A DNA stretch of 64,000 nucleotides, from assembly GCF_000518265.1 (NCBI RefSeq), contig NZ_JADG01000004.1, positions 496,001 through 560,000 of the forward strand, written 5' to 3'. Position numbers and translations under genes: made by a program. Positions within the stretch are counted from its first letter, which is position 1, and each line of letters starts with the position of its first letter. Under the pieces are notes generated by a model. The model did no database searches and was not told the origin of the DNA. It saw only the letters and a list, made by a program, of their open reading frames with translations. Positions 51,813 through 60,216 of the stretch are shown here, in pieces. Source of the DNA: Actinomadura oligospora ATCC 43269. Its GTDB lineage: Bacteria > Actinomycetota > Actinomycetes > Streptosporangiales > Streptosporangiaceae.

Positions 51813-52068
51813 AGGACCTCCTCCGGAACCGGCGTTCCCAACCGTGTCACCGATCTCGCCCGAATGCCAGCGTCCCGACCGACCCTGGACGTACCACCCG
51901 TCCGCCCGGTGGTCGCGCCGCTCTCGTCCCACCTCACGAATCTCAGGGAAATCATTGCGGTTTCGCCTGTTCGTGGTGAATTGTGGGCCCTTCAAGCAGT
52001 GCTGTCTCGCGAACAGCGGCGCGGGTTCAGGCCCTGGGGAAACATCGCCTAAGACCTGGGACTTCGCC

Positions 52069-54273
52069 ATGCCCAACAACATGTTCCGCCGGCTTCCGGT
52101 GGAGCGCGCGACCGGAGAGATGCACGGGGGCCGCCACCGGCTCCGCGTCGTGTACCGCACCCGCGACCTGATCGTGCTCGGCCTCGGTGTGATGGTCGGC
52201 TCCGGCATCTTCAAGATCTCCGGACAGCTCGCCGCGCAGACCGCCGGACCCGCCGTGATCGTCTCGTTCGTGGCGGCCGGGATCGTGTGCCTGCTGGCCG
52301 CGCTGTCCTACGCCGAGCTGTCGTCGATCATCCCGGTCGCGGGCAGCGCCTACTCGTTCAGCTACGTCGCGTTCGGCGAGGTCTGGGCGTGGGTCGTCGG
52401 CTGGTCGCTCATCCTGGAGCTGCTGCTCGCCGCGTCCGTCATCGCGCGCGCGTGGTCGCTGTTCGCCACGCAGACGCTGCACGACTTCAGCGTCCCGATA
52501 CCGGGCGCGCTCGGCGGCGTCATCGGGCAGGAGAAGGGCTTCGACGTCTTCGCGCTCGGCATCCTGCTGCTCATCGTCGCGATGCTGGCGATCGGGGGCC
52601 GGATGAGCATCCGGTCGCTGTGGTTCATGGTCCTGGCGAAGCTGATCGTCATCGGGCTGCTCATCGCGACGGGCCTGAAGTTCTTCGCCCCGCACAACCT
52701 GACGCCGTTCGTCCCGCCCACGAAGGCCGCGCCGGACGACAGCGCCCAGACCGTCCTGGACGCGCTGACGGGCGCGGTCACGGGCAGTTCGCCGCACGTG
52801 TTCGGCATCTGGGGCATCCTCGCCGCGACCCCCGCGATCGTGTTCGCCTACATCGGCTTCGACCTCATCGCGACGGCCGCCGAGGAGACCGACGACGCCC
52901 CGCACCGTGTCCCGCGCGGCATGATCGCGTCGCTGTGCATCGCGGTCGTGCTGTACCTGGGCGTCGCGGTCACGATGCTCGGCATGGTCCACTACAACCG
53001 CCTCGACCCGGCCAAGCCCGCGCTCAGCAACGCGTTCGGGATGGTCGGGGCCAGCTCCATGGGCAAGATCGTGGATGTGGGGGCCGTCCTGGGCCTCACC
53101 ACGGTCATCCTGGTGGTGCTGATCAGCCTCACGCGCGTGCTGTTCTCGATGTCCCGGGACGGCCTGCTGCCCCGCCAGATCTCCGGCATCGGACGGTACC
53201 GGGTGCCGACCCGGGCGACGCTGGTCGCCGGGGCCGCGGCCGTGCTGATGTCGCAGACCATCAACGTCCTGACGCTGGAGCACATGGTCGTCATCGGGAC
53301 GATGTTCGCGTTCCTGTTCGTGGCCGCCTCCGTGCTGCGGCTGCGGCGCGACCAGCCCGACCTGCACCGTCCGTTCCGGGTCCCGGCGGCGCGGCTGACG
53401 GCCGTGGTCACGATCATCCTGGTGGCGTGGCTGATGCTGAACCTGGAGCTGCGGACGTGGGCGTACTTCGGCATCTGGATGGCCGCGGGAATGGTGCTGT
53501 ACCTGGTCTACGGACGACGTCGCAGCCAGCTGAAACTCCTGCTGGAGCAACCCCCGCCCGCCCGCATCTCCATGCCGTACCCGGTCCCGGCACCTTCGGG
53601 CGCCCCCATGGCCGCGCCCGCGCCGATGGGCGGCCCTGCCATGCCCCCCATGTCATCTGGGGCTGGGGCTGTGCCTGGGCCGTCCGGGCCAATGGCGACG
53701 GGGCCGATGGCGACGGGGTCCTACCCGTCCGACGCGATGGCCGCCGCGTCCCCGCACGGTTCCTTCAACGCGCCACCCCCGCAGTACGAACGGCAGCAGT
53801 ACGACCGTCCGGCGGTCGAGACTCCGCCGAGCCGCGACCCGTTCGAGGTCCCGCCGCAGCGGCGGGCACAGCAGGAGAACTACGGATCGCAGGGCGGCAA
53901 CTACTACCAGGACGGTGAGGACGTCATCGGCCTCGGCTACGGCCACCCGTCCACCCCCAACCGCCGCCCTCCCACCGACCCGCGCGGTGCGAGTGACCCG
54001 CGCCCGTCGGGACGGTATGCGACCGGCGGCCAAACCGGCGGATATCCGATGCCTCCGCAGACGACCGGCCCCTACCCTGCCCCGCATCACCAGACGGGCG
54101 AGAACCCGTCTCCTTCGGGACCGCACGGAACGGGTGGGTACGCCATGCCGGGGGACGATCCGTACAGCTCAGGCTCCGGACGGCATCGCAGCGGTGGCGC
54201 GGACGCGGACCGCCCCGACCCGTCCGCCGAGGACCCGAACCTCCCACCCAACGGTGGCCGCTACCGCCGCTGA
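52069..54273 (+). CDS. APC-family amino-acid permease with long disordered C-terminal tail
   Basis: 734 aa. Residues 30-480 hold twelve helices of an APC permease (LIVLGLGVMVGSGIFKISG in helix 1, AFIGFDLIATAAEET-like region in helix 8, here FAYIGFDLIATAAEETDD), most similar in style to cationic amino-acid transporters. The last 240 residues are a cytoplasmic low-complexity tail rich in Pro, Gly, Tyr, Gln and Ser with repeated MATG, QYERQQY and TGGY units. That tail is not needed for transport in relatives. ATG at 52069 is chosen as the first Met of the conserved N-terminus. Divergent from ggt. Confidence 0.92.
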   Translation: MPNNMFRRLPVERATGEMHGGRHRLRVVYRTRDLIVLGLGVMVGSGIFKISGQLAAQTAGPAVIVSFVAAGIVCLLAALSYAELSSIIPVAGSAYSFSYVAFGEVWAWVVGWSLILELLLAASVIARAWSLFATQTLHDFSVPIPGALGGVIGQEKGFDVFALGILLLIVAMLAIGGRMSIRSLWFMVLAKLIVIGLLIATGLKFFAPHNLTPFVPPTKAAPDDSAQTVLDALTGAVTGSSPHVFGIWGILAATPAIVFAYIGFDLIATAAEETDDAPHRVPRGMIASLCIAVVLYLGVAVTMLGMVHYNRLDPAKPALSNAFGMVGASSMGKIVDVGAVLGLTTVILVVLISLTRVLFSMSRDGLLPRQISGIGRYRVPTRATLVAGAAAVLMSQTINVLTLEHMVVIGTMFAFLFVAASVLRLRRDQPDLHRPFRVPAARLTAVVTIILVAWLMLNLELRTWAYFGIWMAAGMVLYLVYGRRRSQLKLLLEQPPPARISMPYPVPAPSGAPMAAPAPMGGPAMPPMSSGAGAVPGPSGPMATGPMATGSYPSDAMAAASPHGSFNAPPPQYERQQYDRPAVETPPSRDPFEVPPQRRAQQENYGSQGGNYYQDGEDVIGLGYGHPSTPNRRPPTDPRGASDPRPSGRYATGGQTGGYPMPPQTTGPYPAPHHQTGENPSPSGPHGTGGYAMPGDDPYSSGSGRHRSGGADADRPDPSAEDPNLPPNGGRYRR

Positions 54274-54299
54274 CGCTTTGTCAGCACCGTCTCCGGACG

Positions 54300-54339
54300 A
54301 GGCGGAGACCCGCATCGCCTGGTGCGCGGGTCTCCGCCT
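54300..54339. terminator. Strong convergent terminator
   Basis: A perfect 14-bp stem (AGGCGGAGACCCGC with GCGGGTCTCCGCCT) with a 12-base loop between the permease and the convergent small gene. It marks the left border of the accessory region. Confidence 0.9.
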
Positions 54340-54386
54340 GGATCCGGACTCCGCCGAACGCCGGACGACACCGTCCTCTCTGACCT

Positions 54387-54710
54387 TCACCGAGGGACGA
54401 GCCGTGCCCTCCACTCCTCGAACATCAACGTGGCCTCCAACTGGGCGGCGGCCCCGACCACGAACCTGCAGTCGCCCAGCTCAACCCCACTCCGCGCATG
54501 CACGTACACGTCGGAGGACGCAGCCGGACGACGCACGACGACCTCTTCGACCGCACCCCGGCGCGACACCACGACCAGCACCGGAACCCCGTCCCGCGAC
54601 TCCAGCCGCACGAGGTGTCCGGCGTCCTGAGCCAGCAGGCCCAGCCGGACGAGCCGCCGCCTCGTCACCCACCGATCACGGCACGCCCGCATCCCGCCCG
54701 TCCACCTCAC
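54387..54710 (-). CDS. Small hypothetical protein
   Basis: 107 aa, third gene of a three-gene unit. Start is a GTG overlapping the stop of the ATPase-domain gene (GTGA). No family recognised. The sequence predicts mostly beta structure (LVRLESRDGVPVLVVVSRRG, then EVVVRRPAASSDVYVHARSG) and reads like a small nucleotide- or protein-binding domain. The coupling to the anti-sigma-like ATPase suggests a joint role. Confidence 0.6.
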   Translation of the reverse strand: MRWTGGMRACRDRWVTRRRLVRLGLLAQDAGHLVRLESRDGVPVLVVVSRRGAVEEVVVRRPAASSDVYVHARSGVELGDCRFVVGAAAQLEATLMFEEWRARLVPR

Positions 54711-55183
54711 CGGCGTGCCTCCCGCAGGTCAACGGCCATCTCGAACCACACCGACCACCGCTGGACGGCCCGTGCGTCCGAGACCCGGCAAGCACCTGCC
54801 CGGCAGGCCAGACCAGCCACGATGGCCAGCCCCCGCCCCGACTCCTCCCACGACTCCAGCGGATCGGTGTCCACCGGAAAGCGAGGCACCCCGCTCGCCC
54901 CACCGTCATCCAGGATCTCGACCCGCACCCGACTCGCCGATGCCTCCGCCCGTCCCGCCAGCAGCCGGACGGACACCTCCACTCCGCCGCCCGGACGCCC
55001 CGACGCCGTATGCCGAACCGCGTTGGTGACGATCTCGGTCGTCACCAGCTCCAGGTCATCGACGTCGGCGACGCCCAGCGGCTCGACCCACTCCCGAACC
55101 TGCGCCCGCACCTCCCGGACGTCCAGCACGCCCTCCCGCTGAGGCGCGAGCCGCTTCGGCCCCACGACCACTTCCCAGGCCAT
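54707..55183 (-). CDS. Anti-sigma-factor-like ATP-binding protein (HATPase_c)
   Basis: 158 aa GHKL ATPase-domain protein of the RsbW type without other domains. N-box ELVTTEIVTNAVRHT, G1-like ILDDGGASG and G2-like GRGLAIVAGLA are visible. Such proteins accompany XRE/DUF397 genes in the AbaA/WhiJ-type developmental cassettes of actinomycetes. ATG at 55183 overlaps the stop of the upstream 103-aa gene (TGATG). Divergent from the XRE gene at 55787. Confidence 0.88.
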   Translation of the reverse strand: MAWEVVVGPKRLAPQREGVLDVREVRAQVREWVEPLGVADVDDLELVTTEIVTNAVRHTASGRPGGGVEVSVRLLAGRAEASASRVRVEILDDGGASGVPRFPVDTDPLESWEESGRGLAIVAGLACRAGACRVSDARAVQRWSVWFEMAVDLREARR

Positions 55184-55494
55184 CACCGCGTCGCCGCCGC
55201 GATCTGGTGAGCCGCCCGCATCGTGCCGTCCACGGAAGCCGTCCGCCCCCCGTCCCAGCAGTACGACCACCCACCACCAGCGTCCTGGACCCCGAGAACC
55301 GCAAGGCGACGCTCACCACCTCCGTCCCGGACGTACAGGACGGGCTCCCCGTGCAAGGGATACGCCAGCCACGACGCCCGATCGATCGCGTGCAGGTCAG
55401 CCATGAGATCGGTCAGAACCCGCAGCCGCATCGCCGTCAGGCTCGCGTCCTCACAGGGACGTGCCGCCCCCACCATGCCCGGTAGGTTGTGCAT
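55183..55494 (-). CDS. Small hypothetical protein, first gene of the ATPase operon
   Basis: 103 aa. AAGGAG lies 8 bases upstream of the ATG at 55494. No family recognised; the core is LRVLTDLMADLHAIDRASWLAYPL followed by strands ending in WSYCWDGGRTAS. It is translationally coupled to the ATPase-domain gene. It may be a partner or regulator of it; function unknown. Confidence 0.65.
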   Translation of the reverse strand: MHNLPGMVGAARPCEDASLTAMRLRVLTDLMADLHAIDRASWLAYPLHGEPVLYVRDGGGERRLAVLGVQDAGGGWSYCWDGGRTASVDGTMRAAHQIAAATR

Positions 55495-55732
55495 TGGTCC
55501 GACTCCTTCCAGTCGGGCAAGGCCCCGGCACGGTGTGACCGCACCTTGTGTCGGGGCCGCCTGCGTTCATGGGCTGTTCCTCAGGACACCTGACCACGCG
55601 TGAACGGCGCAGCCCTGCGGCCGTCCTCCACGCATGCGACAGCGCGAGCGAGGGTCAGAACCCCGATCCGCACCACGCCGCACCTCACGCTGTGTCATGC
55701 TCCTGTCACTCAGCAACATGAATAGCACGAGA

Positions 55733-55762
55733 TTGCAGGGCTGCACACCGCAGTGCTGTAAA
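55733..55762 (+). promoter_or_regulatory. Possible promoter of the XRE gene
   Basis: TTGCAG (55733-55738) and TGTAAA (55757-55762) are spaced by 18 bases, 25 bases before the start codon. This is a visual match only. The 55495-55786 divergent interval shows no other clear site. Confidence 0.3.
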
Positions 55763-55786
55763 TCCACTCGCTCGGGAGGTACTTCC

Positions 55787-56641
55787 GTGACAGGGAACAG
55801 CCCCACGGCGCGGCGCCGCCAGCTCATCACCGAGTTGAAGCAGCTCCGCGAACGCGCAGGTCTCACGCAGGGACAGGCCGCCGAGCGCCTCGACTGGCAC
55901 CACACCAAGATCTTCCGGATCGAGACCGGACGCACCGGCCCGCACCCCAACGACGTCCGCCTCCTCGTAGAGGTCTATGGCGTCGAGGACACGGCCCAGC
56001 GCGATGCCCTGGTCCAGCTGGCGAAGGAAGCGCGCAAGCGCGGGTGGTGGTACTCCTACCGGGACGTCCTGCCGAGCAAGTACGAGTTCTACGTCGGCAT
56101 GGAGTCAGAAGCCTCGACCATCAATAGCTTCGAACTTGCCGTGATCCCCGGGCTCCTTCAAACCGAGGACTACGCCCGCGAACTCATCCGCTGCGGTCCC
56201 CTGGAGCTGGATCCAGAGGAGATCCAGCGCCTCGTGGAGGTTCGGATCACCCGCCAGCAGGTGCTCGCCAAGCAGAACCGTCCCCAGTTGTGGGCGATCC
56301 TCGACGAGGCCGCCATACGACGACAGGTTGGAGGCAAGTCGGTCCTGAGGGCTCAGCTCGAGCACCTGGTCAACAGCAGCGACGGCAAGACGACGGTGCA
56401 GGTCGTGGAAAGCCGCGTCGGTGCGCACCCCGGCACCACCGGCTCGTTCATCGTGCTCGAGTTCCCCGATCCAGCGGACGTGGATGTCGTCTACATGGAG
56501 ACCATCGGGGGCGATCTCTGGGTGGACAAGCCTGAGGACGTTGCCCGATATACCACCGCGTTCGATCACCTGCGAGCGGTCGCCCTGAGCCCCGATGACA
56601 CCCGCGTTATGCTGAATGCAGCGATCCGCGAACTTCGTTGA
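55787..56641 (+). CDS. XRE-family regulator with DUF5753 domain
   Basis: 284 aa, WhiJ/AbaA-type. The N-terminal helix-turn-helix (LKQLRERAGLTQGQAAERLDWHHTKIFRIETGRTGP in outline, about 20-55) is followed by the DUF5753 domain (YVGMESEASTINSFELAVIPGLLQTEDYARELI, then TTVQVVESRVGAHPGTTGSF). GTG at 55787 is used because GGGAGG lies just upstream. DUF397 genes follow directly. These regulators control development and antibiotic genes in Streptomyces; the DUF5753 domain may bind its small partner. Confidence 0.93.
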   Translation: MTGNSPTARRRQLITELKQLRERAGLTQGQAAERLDWHHTKIFRIETGRTGPHPNDVRLLVEVYGVEDTAQRDALVQLAKEARKRGWWYSYRDVLPSKYEFYVGMESEASTINSFELAVIPGLLQTEDYARELIRCGPLELDPEEIQRLVEVRITRQQVLAKQNRPQLWAILDEAAIRRQVGGKSVLRAQLEHLVNSSDGKTTVQVVESRVGAHPGTTGSFIVLEFPDPADVDVVYMETIGGDLWVDKPEDVARYTTAFDHLRAVALSPDDTRVMLNAAIRELR

Positions 56642-56659
56642 CCGCAGAGGGGTTGCGGG

Positions 56660-56863
56660 ATGAATGCTCTAGGTCTGTCCCCTGCAGTCTGGCGCACGAG
56701 TCGGCGCAGCCAACAGAGCGGGGCTTGCGTCGCCGTAGCACGCCTGTCCCAGGTCATGGCCGTCCGAGACAGCAAGAACCCCGGTGGCGGAAACCTCGTA
56801 TTCACGCTCCAGGCATGGCAAGCATTCAGCCAGGACGTCAAGCACGGCACCCACGACCTCTGA
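56660..56863 (+). CDS. DUF397 protein, first copy
   Basis: 67 aa. The DUF397 pattern VWRTSRRSQQSGACVAVARL, then AVRDSKNPGGG and FTLQAWQAFSQDVK is clear. These small acidic-to-neutral proteins partner with the XRE/DUF5753 regulator encoded 18 bases upstream. Its DNA is very similar to the second copy over the last 90 bases, showing a tandem duplication. WRTSRRS replaces the usual WRKSSHS, so this copy may be drifting. Confidence 0.88.
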   Translation: MNALGLSPAVWRTSRRSQQSGACVAVARLSQVMAVRDSKNPGGGNLVFTLQAWQAFSQDVKHGTHDL

Positions 56864-56951
56864 ACACCCGAAAGGCATGCCGTCCGCCTCGTCAGCCCCA
56901 GTCGGAACCTGCCGATCAGGCCTGCCGAGCACCTCTGGAGGAGGGTGCAAG

Positions 56952-57158
56952 ATGACCACGCCCAACCTGTCCCACGCCGAGTGGCGCAAGAGCAGCCACA
57001 GCAACGGATCGGGCGGCGCATGCGTCGAAGTCGCATGCGTCCCCACCGTGATCGCGGTCCGCGACAGTAAGAACCCCAGCGGCGGGAACCTCGCATTCAC
57101 GCTCGAGGCGTGGCAGGCGTTCAGCCAGGACGTCAAGCACGGCAGCCACGACCTCTGA
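56952..57158 (+). CDS. DUF397 protein, second copy
   Basis: 68 aa with the consensus form WRKSSHSNGSGGACVEVA, VIAVRDSKNPSGGNLAFTLEAW and the same ending as the first copy. GGAGGAGG lies upstream of the ATG at 56952. Likely the functional partner of the XRE regulator, with the first copy as a diverged duplicate. Confidence 0.92.
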   Translation: MTTPNLSHAEWRKSSHSNGSGGACVEVACVPTVIAVRDSKNPSGGNLAFTLEAWQAFSQDVKHGSHDL

Positions 57159-58113
57159 CCACTCGACGCATCTCGTCCGCACCGCAGGCCAGAACACCTT
57201 TACGTACGGCAGAGACAATCGCCGCATGAGCACGCCAAGCCGTCCACCCGACAGCGAACGCCGATGGCCCGCCGACAAGTTGAACGCTTTGCGGCTGGGG
57301 CAGCGCGTGGTCGCCGAAGTGCCCGCGTCCCAGCCTGGTCGGCGGGCATTCATCGCCATCACCCCGGTTGCCAGCCACGCCGACGCTGAAGCGCACCGAC
57401 AAGGCTGGAAGCGAAGCGACCGCGCTCGCGCGTTTCGCCTGGAGCACTGGGAGTACGAGGCCGACCGCATCAGCGGTTTCGACTACGACATCGACGCCGT
57501 CCTGATCCGGTCCGCGACCGCCGACGACGAGCCAGAACTGATCGCCGCCCTCGACGCGTGGGAGCTGCGCCCCGACCAGTTCCTCTACCCCTGGCAGACC
57601 GATGACCCGGTATAGGCCGCCGACGCACCCACTGAGCGGGCCCTCAAGGGCAGTGAACCCCGCGCCGTAAGCCCACCATGACGAACCGGCAGGTGCTGTG
57701 CCGCCCCATGGGGTGATGGTGTATGCCGTGTCCACCTCTGCTGTGAAGGTGTCCTCAGCGTCGTCGCCGTCGGTGATGGAGACGCGTGACTGACGGCTTC
57801 GAGACCAGAAGGCGCGCATGTCCGGGCTGGTCATGAGAAACCGCAGGGCGTTGCGGAGTTCTGGGAGCTCGATCGTGTGAGTCTCGTAGGCGACCTTCTG
57901 AAGGTTGAGGATCAGATTGCAGTAGTGGTACTTGCGGGTCGTCTGCTCACCAGGAGCGGGGGCGGGCCAGACCGAGCGGAGCTCGCCGTCCTCGATGGCC
58001 ATCTTGATCAGATCGGTGTGCAGCTCACGCATCACGAGTTCGCCGCTGCGCGTCTGTTCCTCCTGGGTGATCCTCAGCTCCTCGCGCTGGTTTCGCAGCT
58101 CGCGGCCCTGCAT
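57133..58113 (-). CDS. DUF6082-like protein, probably damaged
   Basis: Residues 1-125 of this frame match the DUF6082 type (RITQEEQTRSGELVMRELHT, then DLIKMAIEDGELRSVW and FLMTSPDMRAFWSRS). In relatives a membrane helix precedes this region; here the frame starts at ATG 58113 in the last turn of what looks like that helix (IAAALL just before the Met), and a stop codon cuts off anything further upstream. At the other end the frame runs past the usual family length and lies antisense to the next gene. Only about 57650-58113 is supported as real coding sequence. It is likely a decaying gene. Confidence 0.45.
   Translation of the reverse strand: MQGRELRNQREELRITQEEQTRSGELVMRELHTDLIKMAIEDGELRSVWPAPAPGEQTTRKYHYCNLILNLQKVAYETHTIELPELRNALRFLMTSPDMRAFWSRSRQSRVSITDGDDAEDTFTAEVDTAYTITPWGGTAPAGSSWWAYGAGFTALEGPLSGCVGGLYRVIGLPGVEELVGAQLPRVEGGDQFWLVVGGRGPDQDGVDVVVETADAVGLVLPVLQAKRASAVASLPALSVRFSVGVAGNRGDGDECPPTRLGRGHFGDHALPQPQSVQLVGGPSAFAVGWTAWRAHAAIVSAVRKGVLACGADEMRRVVRGRGCRA
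57226..57615 (+). CDS. Conserved hypothetical protein
   Basis: 129 aa, codon use typical of the genome. RRAFIAITPVASHADAEAHRQGW and DAWELRPDQFLYPWQTDDP at the end are features I have seen in unnamed actinomycete proteins near XRE/DUF397 genes. No catalytic motif. ATG at 57226. It lies 67 bases after the second DUF397 gene and may belong to the same transcript. Confidence 0.7.
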   Translation: MSTPSRPPDSERRWPADKLNALRLGQRVVAEVPASQPGRRAFIAITPVASHADAEAHRQGWKRSDRARAFRLEHWEYEADRISGFDYDIDAVLIRSATADDEPELIAALDAWELRPDQFLYPWQTDDPV

Positions 58114-58180
58114 GAGGAGGGCGGCGGCGATGCCTCTTGGGGAGGGCGCTCCTCATTCCATTTGTCACGGCACCGCCCTG

Positions 58181-58333
58181 CTAAGCACGGAATGTGTCCG
58201 GATCGCTTTCCAGCGGCTGCACCTGTTCGCCGTGGGTGCGCAATTCGGTAGCGATGTCCGCCAGGGCATGAAGCACCTTCGGGGACCGGGTGAGCCAGCC
58301 GCCGGTCTGGTAGCCGACGGGCCCGGCCCCAGC
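58181..58333 (-). pseudogene. C-terminal remnant of a hypothetical protein
   Basis: About 50 codons in a frame that begins after a stop codon and has no usable start: VGYQTGGWLTRSPKVLHALA, then DIATELRTHGEQVQPLESDP before a TAG. This reads like the end of a conserved actinomycete protein whose front is missing. The rest of 58114-58432 holds no other coding signal. Confidence 0.5.
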
Positions 58334-58432
58334 TCACCCGCTAAGGGCTGGCTGCGTTCAGCGGCATGGGCAGACTCGCGGAGGCTTTCGCGGGCGAAAC
58401 GGAGGGGTGTCGCAGGGGATTCGATCGCGCCT

Positions 58433-58789
58433 ATGTCGGACGAAGAGCTGGACTCTATCGAGGAAGGCGCTGAGGCGGCGACTCCCGGCACCTGGTACAT
58501 CAGGCAGCTCGATGACGTCAATGCGATGTGCCTGGTGGCGGTCAGCACCGTGCCCGACACCGGTCGGGGTGAGCGTTGGCCGGCCTTTGACCACGGCCAG
58601 ATCGTGGCGGCCACCCTCGTCCAAGAACCGCGCTACGTCGATGCGGCGGACGACCTTTGGGACCAGAACGCCCAGTTCATCGCGGACGCCCGTCGCGACG
58701 TTCCCCGGCTGTTAGCCGAGGTCCGACGCTTGGGCAGGCTCCTGGAGACTGTCAGCGATGAGCGCAGCTCCAACACCGGGTCCCTGTGA
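58433..58789 (+). CDS. Ead/Ea22-like small protein
   Basis: 118 aa. EGAEAATPGTWYIRQLDDVN, VAVSTVPDTGRGERWPAFDH and FIADARRDVPRLLAEVRRLGRL match the style of the small Ead/Ea22-like proteins found on phages and mobile elements as well as in actinomycete chromosomes. The conserved ATPGPW is ATPGTW here. ATG at 58433. Function unknown. Confidence 0.7.
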   Translation: MSDEELDSIEEGAEAATPGTWYIRQLDDVNAMCLVAVSTVPDTGRGERWPAFDHGQIVAATLVQEPRYVDAADDLWDQNAQFIADARRDVPRLLAEVRRLGRLLETVSDERSSNTGSL

Positions 58790-58892
58790 GCCTCAGCCAT
58801 GCGCGGAAGCCGTTCCACGTGGTTCGGCCCGTCCTCGCGGGTGCGCGTGTTGATGGGCCGCCCCATCGGGGACGGCCCGGGACGGGTGGCTC

Positions 58893-60041
58893 TTACCTGT
58901 CGATGCGGTTGGCTTCGGCGTCGAGCCAGACGTGCTGGTCCTGTGGAGTGACGGTGAGGCCCCATCGGTCGGCGGTGGGACGGTCGAGGTCGTCCCACCA
59001 ATGGTAGGCGTCCTCCACTTCCTGCCACAGGTCTCGGTCGCCGGACTGGCGAACCGGGAACTTCTCCGCGCCCGGCTCGACCTCCAGGCTGGCCCACGAG
59101 CCTGACCATGGATCGACCAGCCACACCGTGTACGCGCCGTCGTCCTGGTGCTGGACGACGAGCTTGCATCGGGGGACCTTGAGCCCGACCGCCAGCGACA
59201 CGTCGTACTCGCCGACCACGTCGTAGGGGTGCGGTTCAGTGAACGACCGGCGCGCATTGGAGACCTCGCGCACGTCGCGGGCCAGCCTGGGCCGCTTGCC
59301 GCGCTGGTCGCGGAGCCTCATGAACGCCACGTTCCCCACGATCCGGCCACGCATCGTGGCGTCTCGGTTCACTGTGAACGACACCAGTGCGCCGTTGTGG
59401 AAATCGGTGGCCCACGGCACCAGTACCCGTCCGCCCGGCCGCGTCTGGGCCGCCCACGCAGGCGGCACACGGTCGGCCGCCACCGTGGCGATCACACGGT
59501 CGAAGGGCCCGCGTTCCGGGTGCCCCAACACGCCGTCCCCGGTCGTGACCGTGACCTGATGGCCCGCGTTCCGCAGCACGTGGCGGGCGCGGTCGGCCAG
59601 CACCGGATCCACCTCCACCGAGGTCACCCGGCCGGCCCCGAGCCGTTCGGCCAGCAGCGCGGCGTTCCACCCCGTCCCCGTGCCGATCTCCAGCACGTTC
59701 AGGCCCGGCTCGGCATCCAACGCCGCCAGCATCGACGCCACGACACCGGGGCGGCTGGCCGAGCTGGTGATCTCATGGCCTACCTGCCCCGGCTCGGCCG
59801 GAACTCCATCGTCCACCTGGGTGATCCGCGCTTCGTTGGCGTAGCACAGCTCCAGCCATGCGGCCTCGTCGTCGGCACGCCGCACCGGCACCAGCCGGTC
59901 ACCGTCCTCGATCCACACGGTGTCGGGCACGAACCGGTGCCGGGGCACCGCCTTGAAGGCCGGACGCCAGTCCGGGGTGAGTGCTCCGGCATCGGCGAGG
60001 CTCTCGATAAGCCGGGCCGACAACTCCGTGGCGCCGGCCAC
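58893..60041 (-). CDS. Protein-L-isoaspartate-methyltransferase-like SAM-dependent methyltransferase
   Basis: 382 aa. The PCMT-type Rossmann domain spans about 60-230: VPRHRFVPDTVW, QVGHEITSSASRPGVVASML, the SAM-binding VLEIGTGTGWNAALLAERLG and VATVAADRVPPAW. A C-terminal domain of about 130 residues ends in WGLTVTPQDQHVWLD. Relatives are abundant in actinomycetes, some in ribosomal-peptide clusters where they act on Asp residues; no precursor or ATP-grasp gene is seen here. GTG at 60041 directly follows a TAG of an out-of-frame gene end. Confidence 0.88.
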   Translation of the reverse strand: MAGATELSARLIESLADAGALTPDWRPAFKAVPRHRFVPDTVWIEDGDRLVPVRRADDEAAWLELCYANEARITQVDDGVPAEPGQVGHEITSSASRPGVVASMLAALDAEPGLNVLEIGTGTGWNAALLAERLGAGRVTSVEVDPVLADRARHVLRNAGHQVTVTTGDGVLGHPERGPFDRVIATVAADRVPPAWAAQTRPGGRVLVPWATDFHNGALVSFTVNRDATMRGRIVGNVAFMRLRDQRGKRPRLARDVREVSNARRSFTEPHPYDVVGEYDVSLAVGLKVPRCKLVVQHQDDGAYTVWLVDPWSGSWASLEVEPGAEKFPVRQSGDRDLWQEVEDAYHWWDDLDRPTADRWGLTVTPQDQHVWLDAEANRIDR

Positions 60042-60102
60042 CTACTTGCCCTTCTCGTGTCTGCCGCCGCCAGGCGGGTCCTTGGGCTCCTTCGGCGGGA
60101 CC

Positions 60103-60216
60103 GGCTTTGAACTCCGATTCCTCTCCGTCCACGGCGTACACGTCGCGCATTTCCAGGTGGACAGCGCTGGCCCGCGCCGACCCCAGCAGGTCAGCGGGTG
60201 TCTGGCCCGTCGTCAT
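60103..60216 (-). pseudogene. Truncated DUF6879 gene
   Basis: The first 38 codons (DLLGSARASAVHLEMRDVYA core) match the DUF6879 N-terminus, as I know it, and then stop resembling the family at about 60105, losing some 130 residues. The frame runs on into the methyltransferase gene without meaning. The ATG at 60216 overlaps the end of the upstream 83-aa gene, the normal arrangement of this gene pair. This shows a deletion joining it to the sequence before the methyltransferase. Confidence 0.6.
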
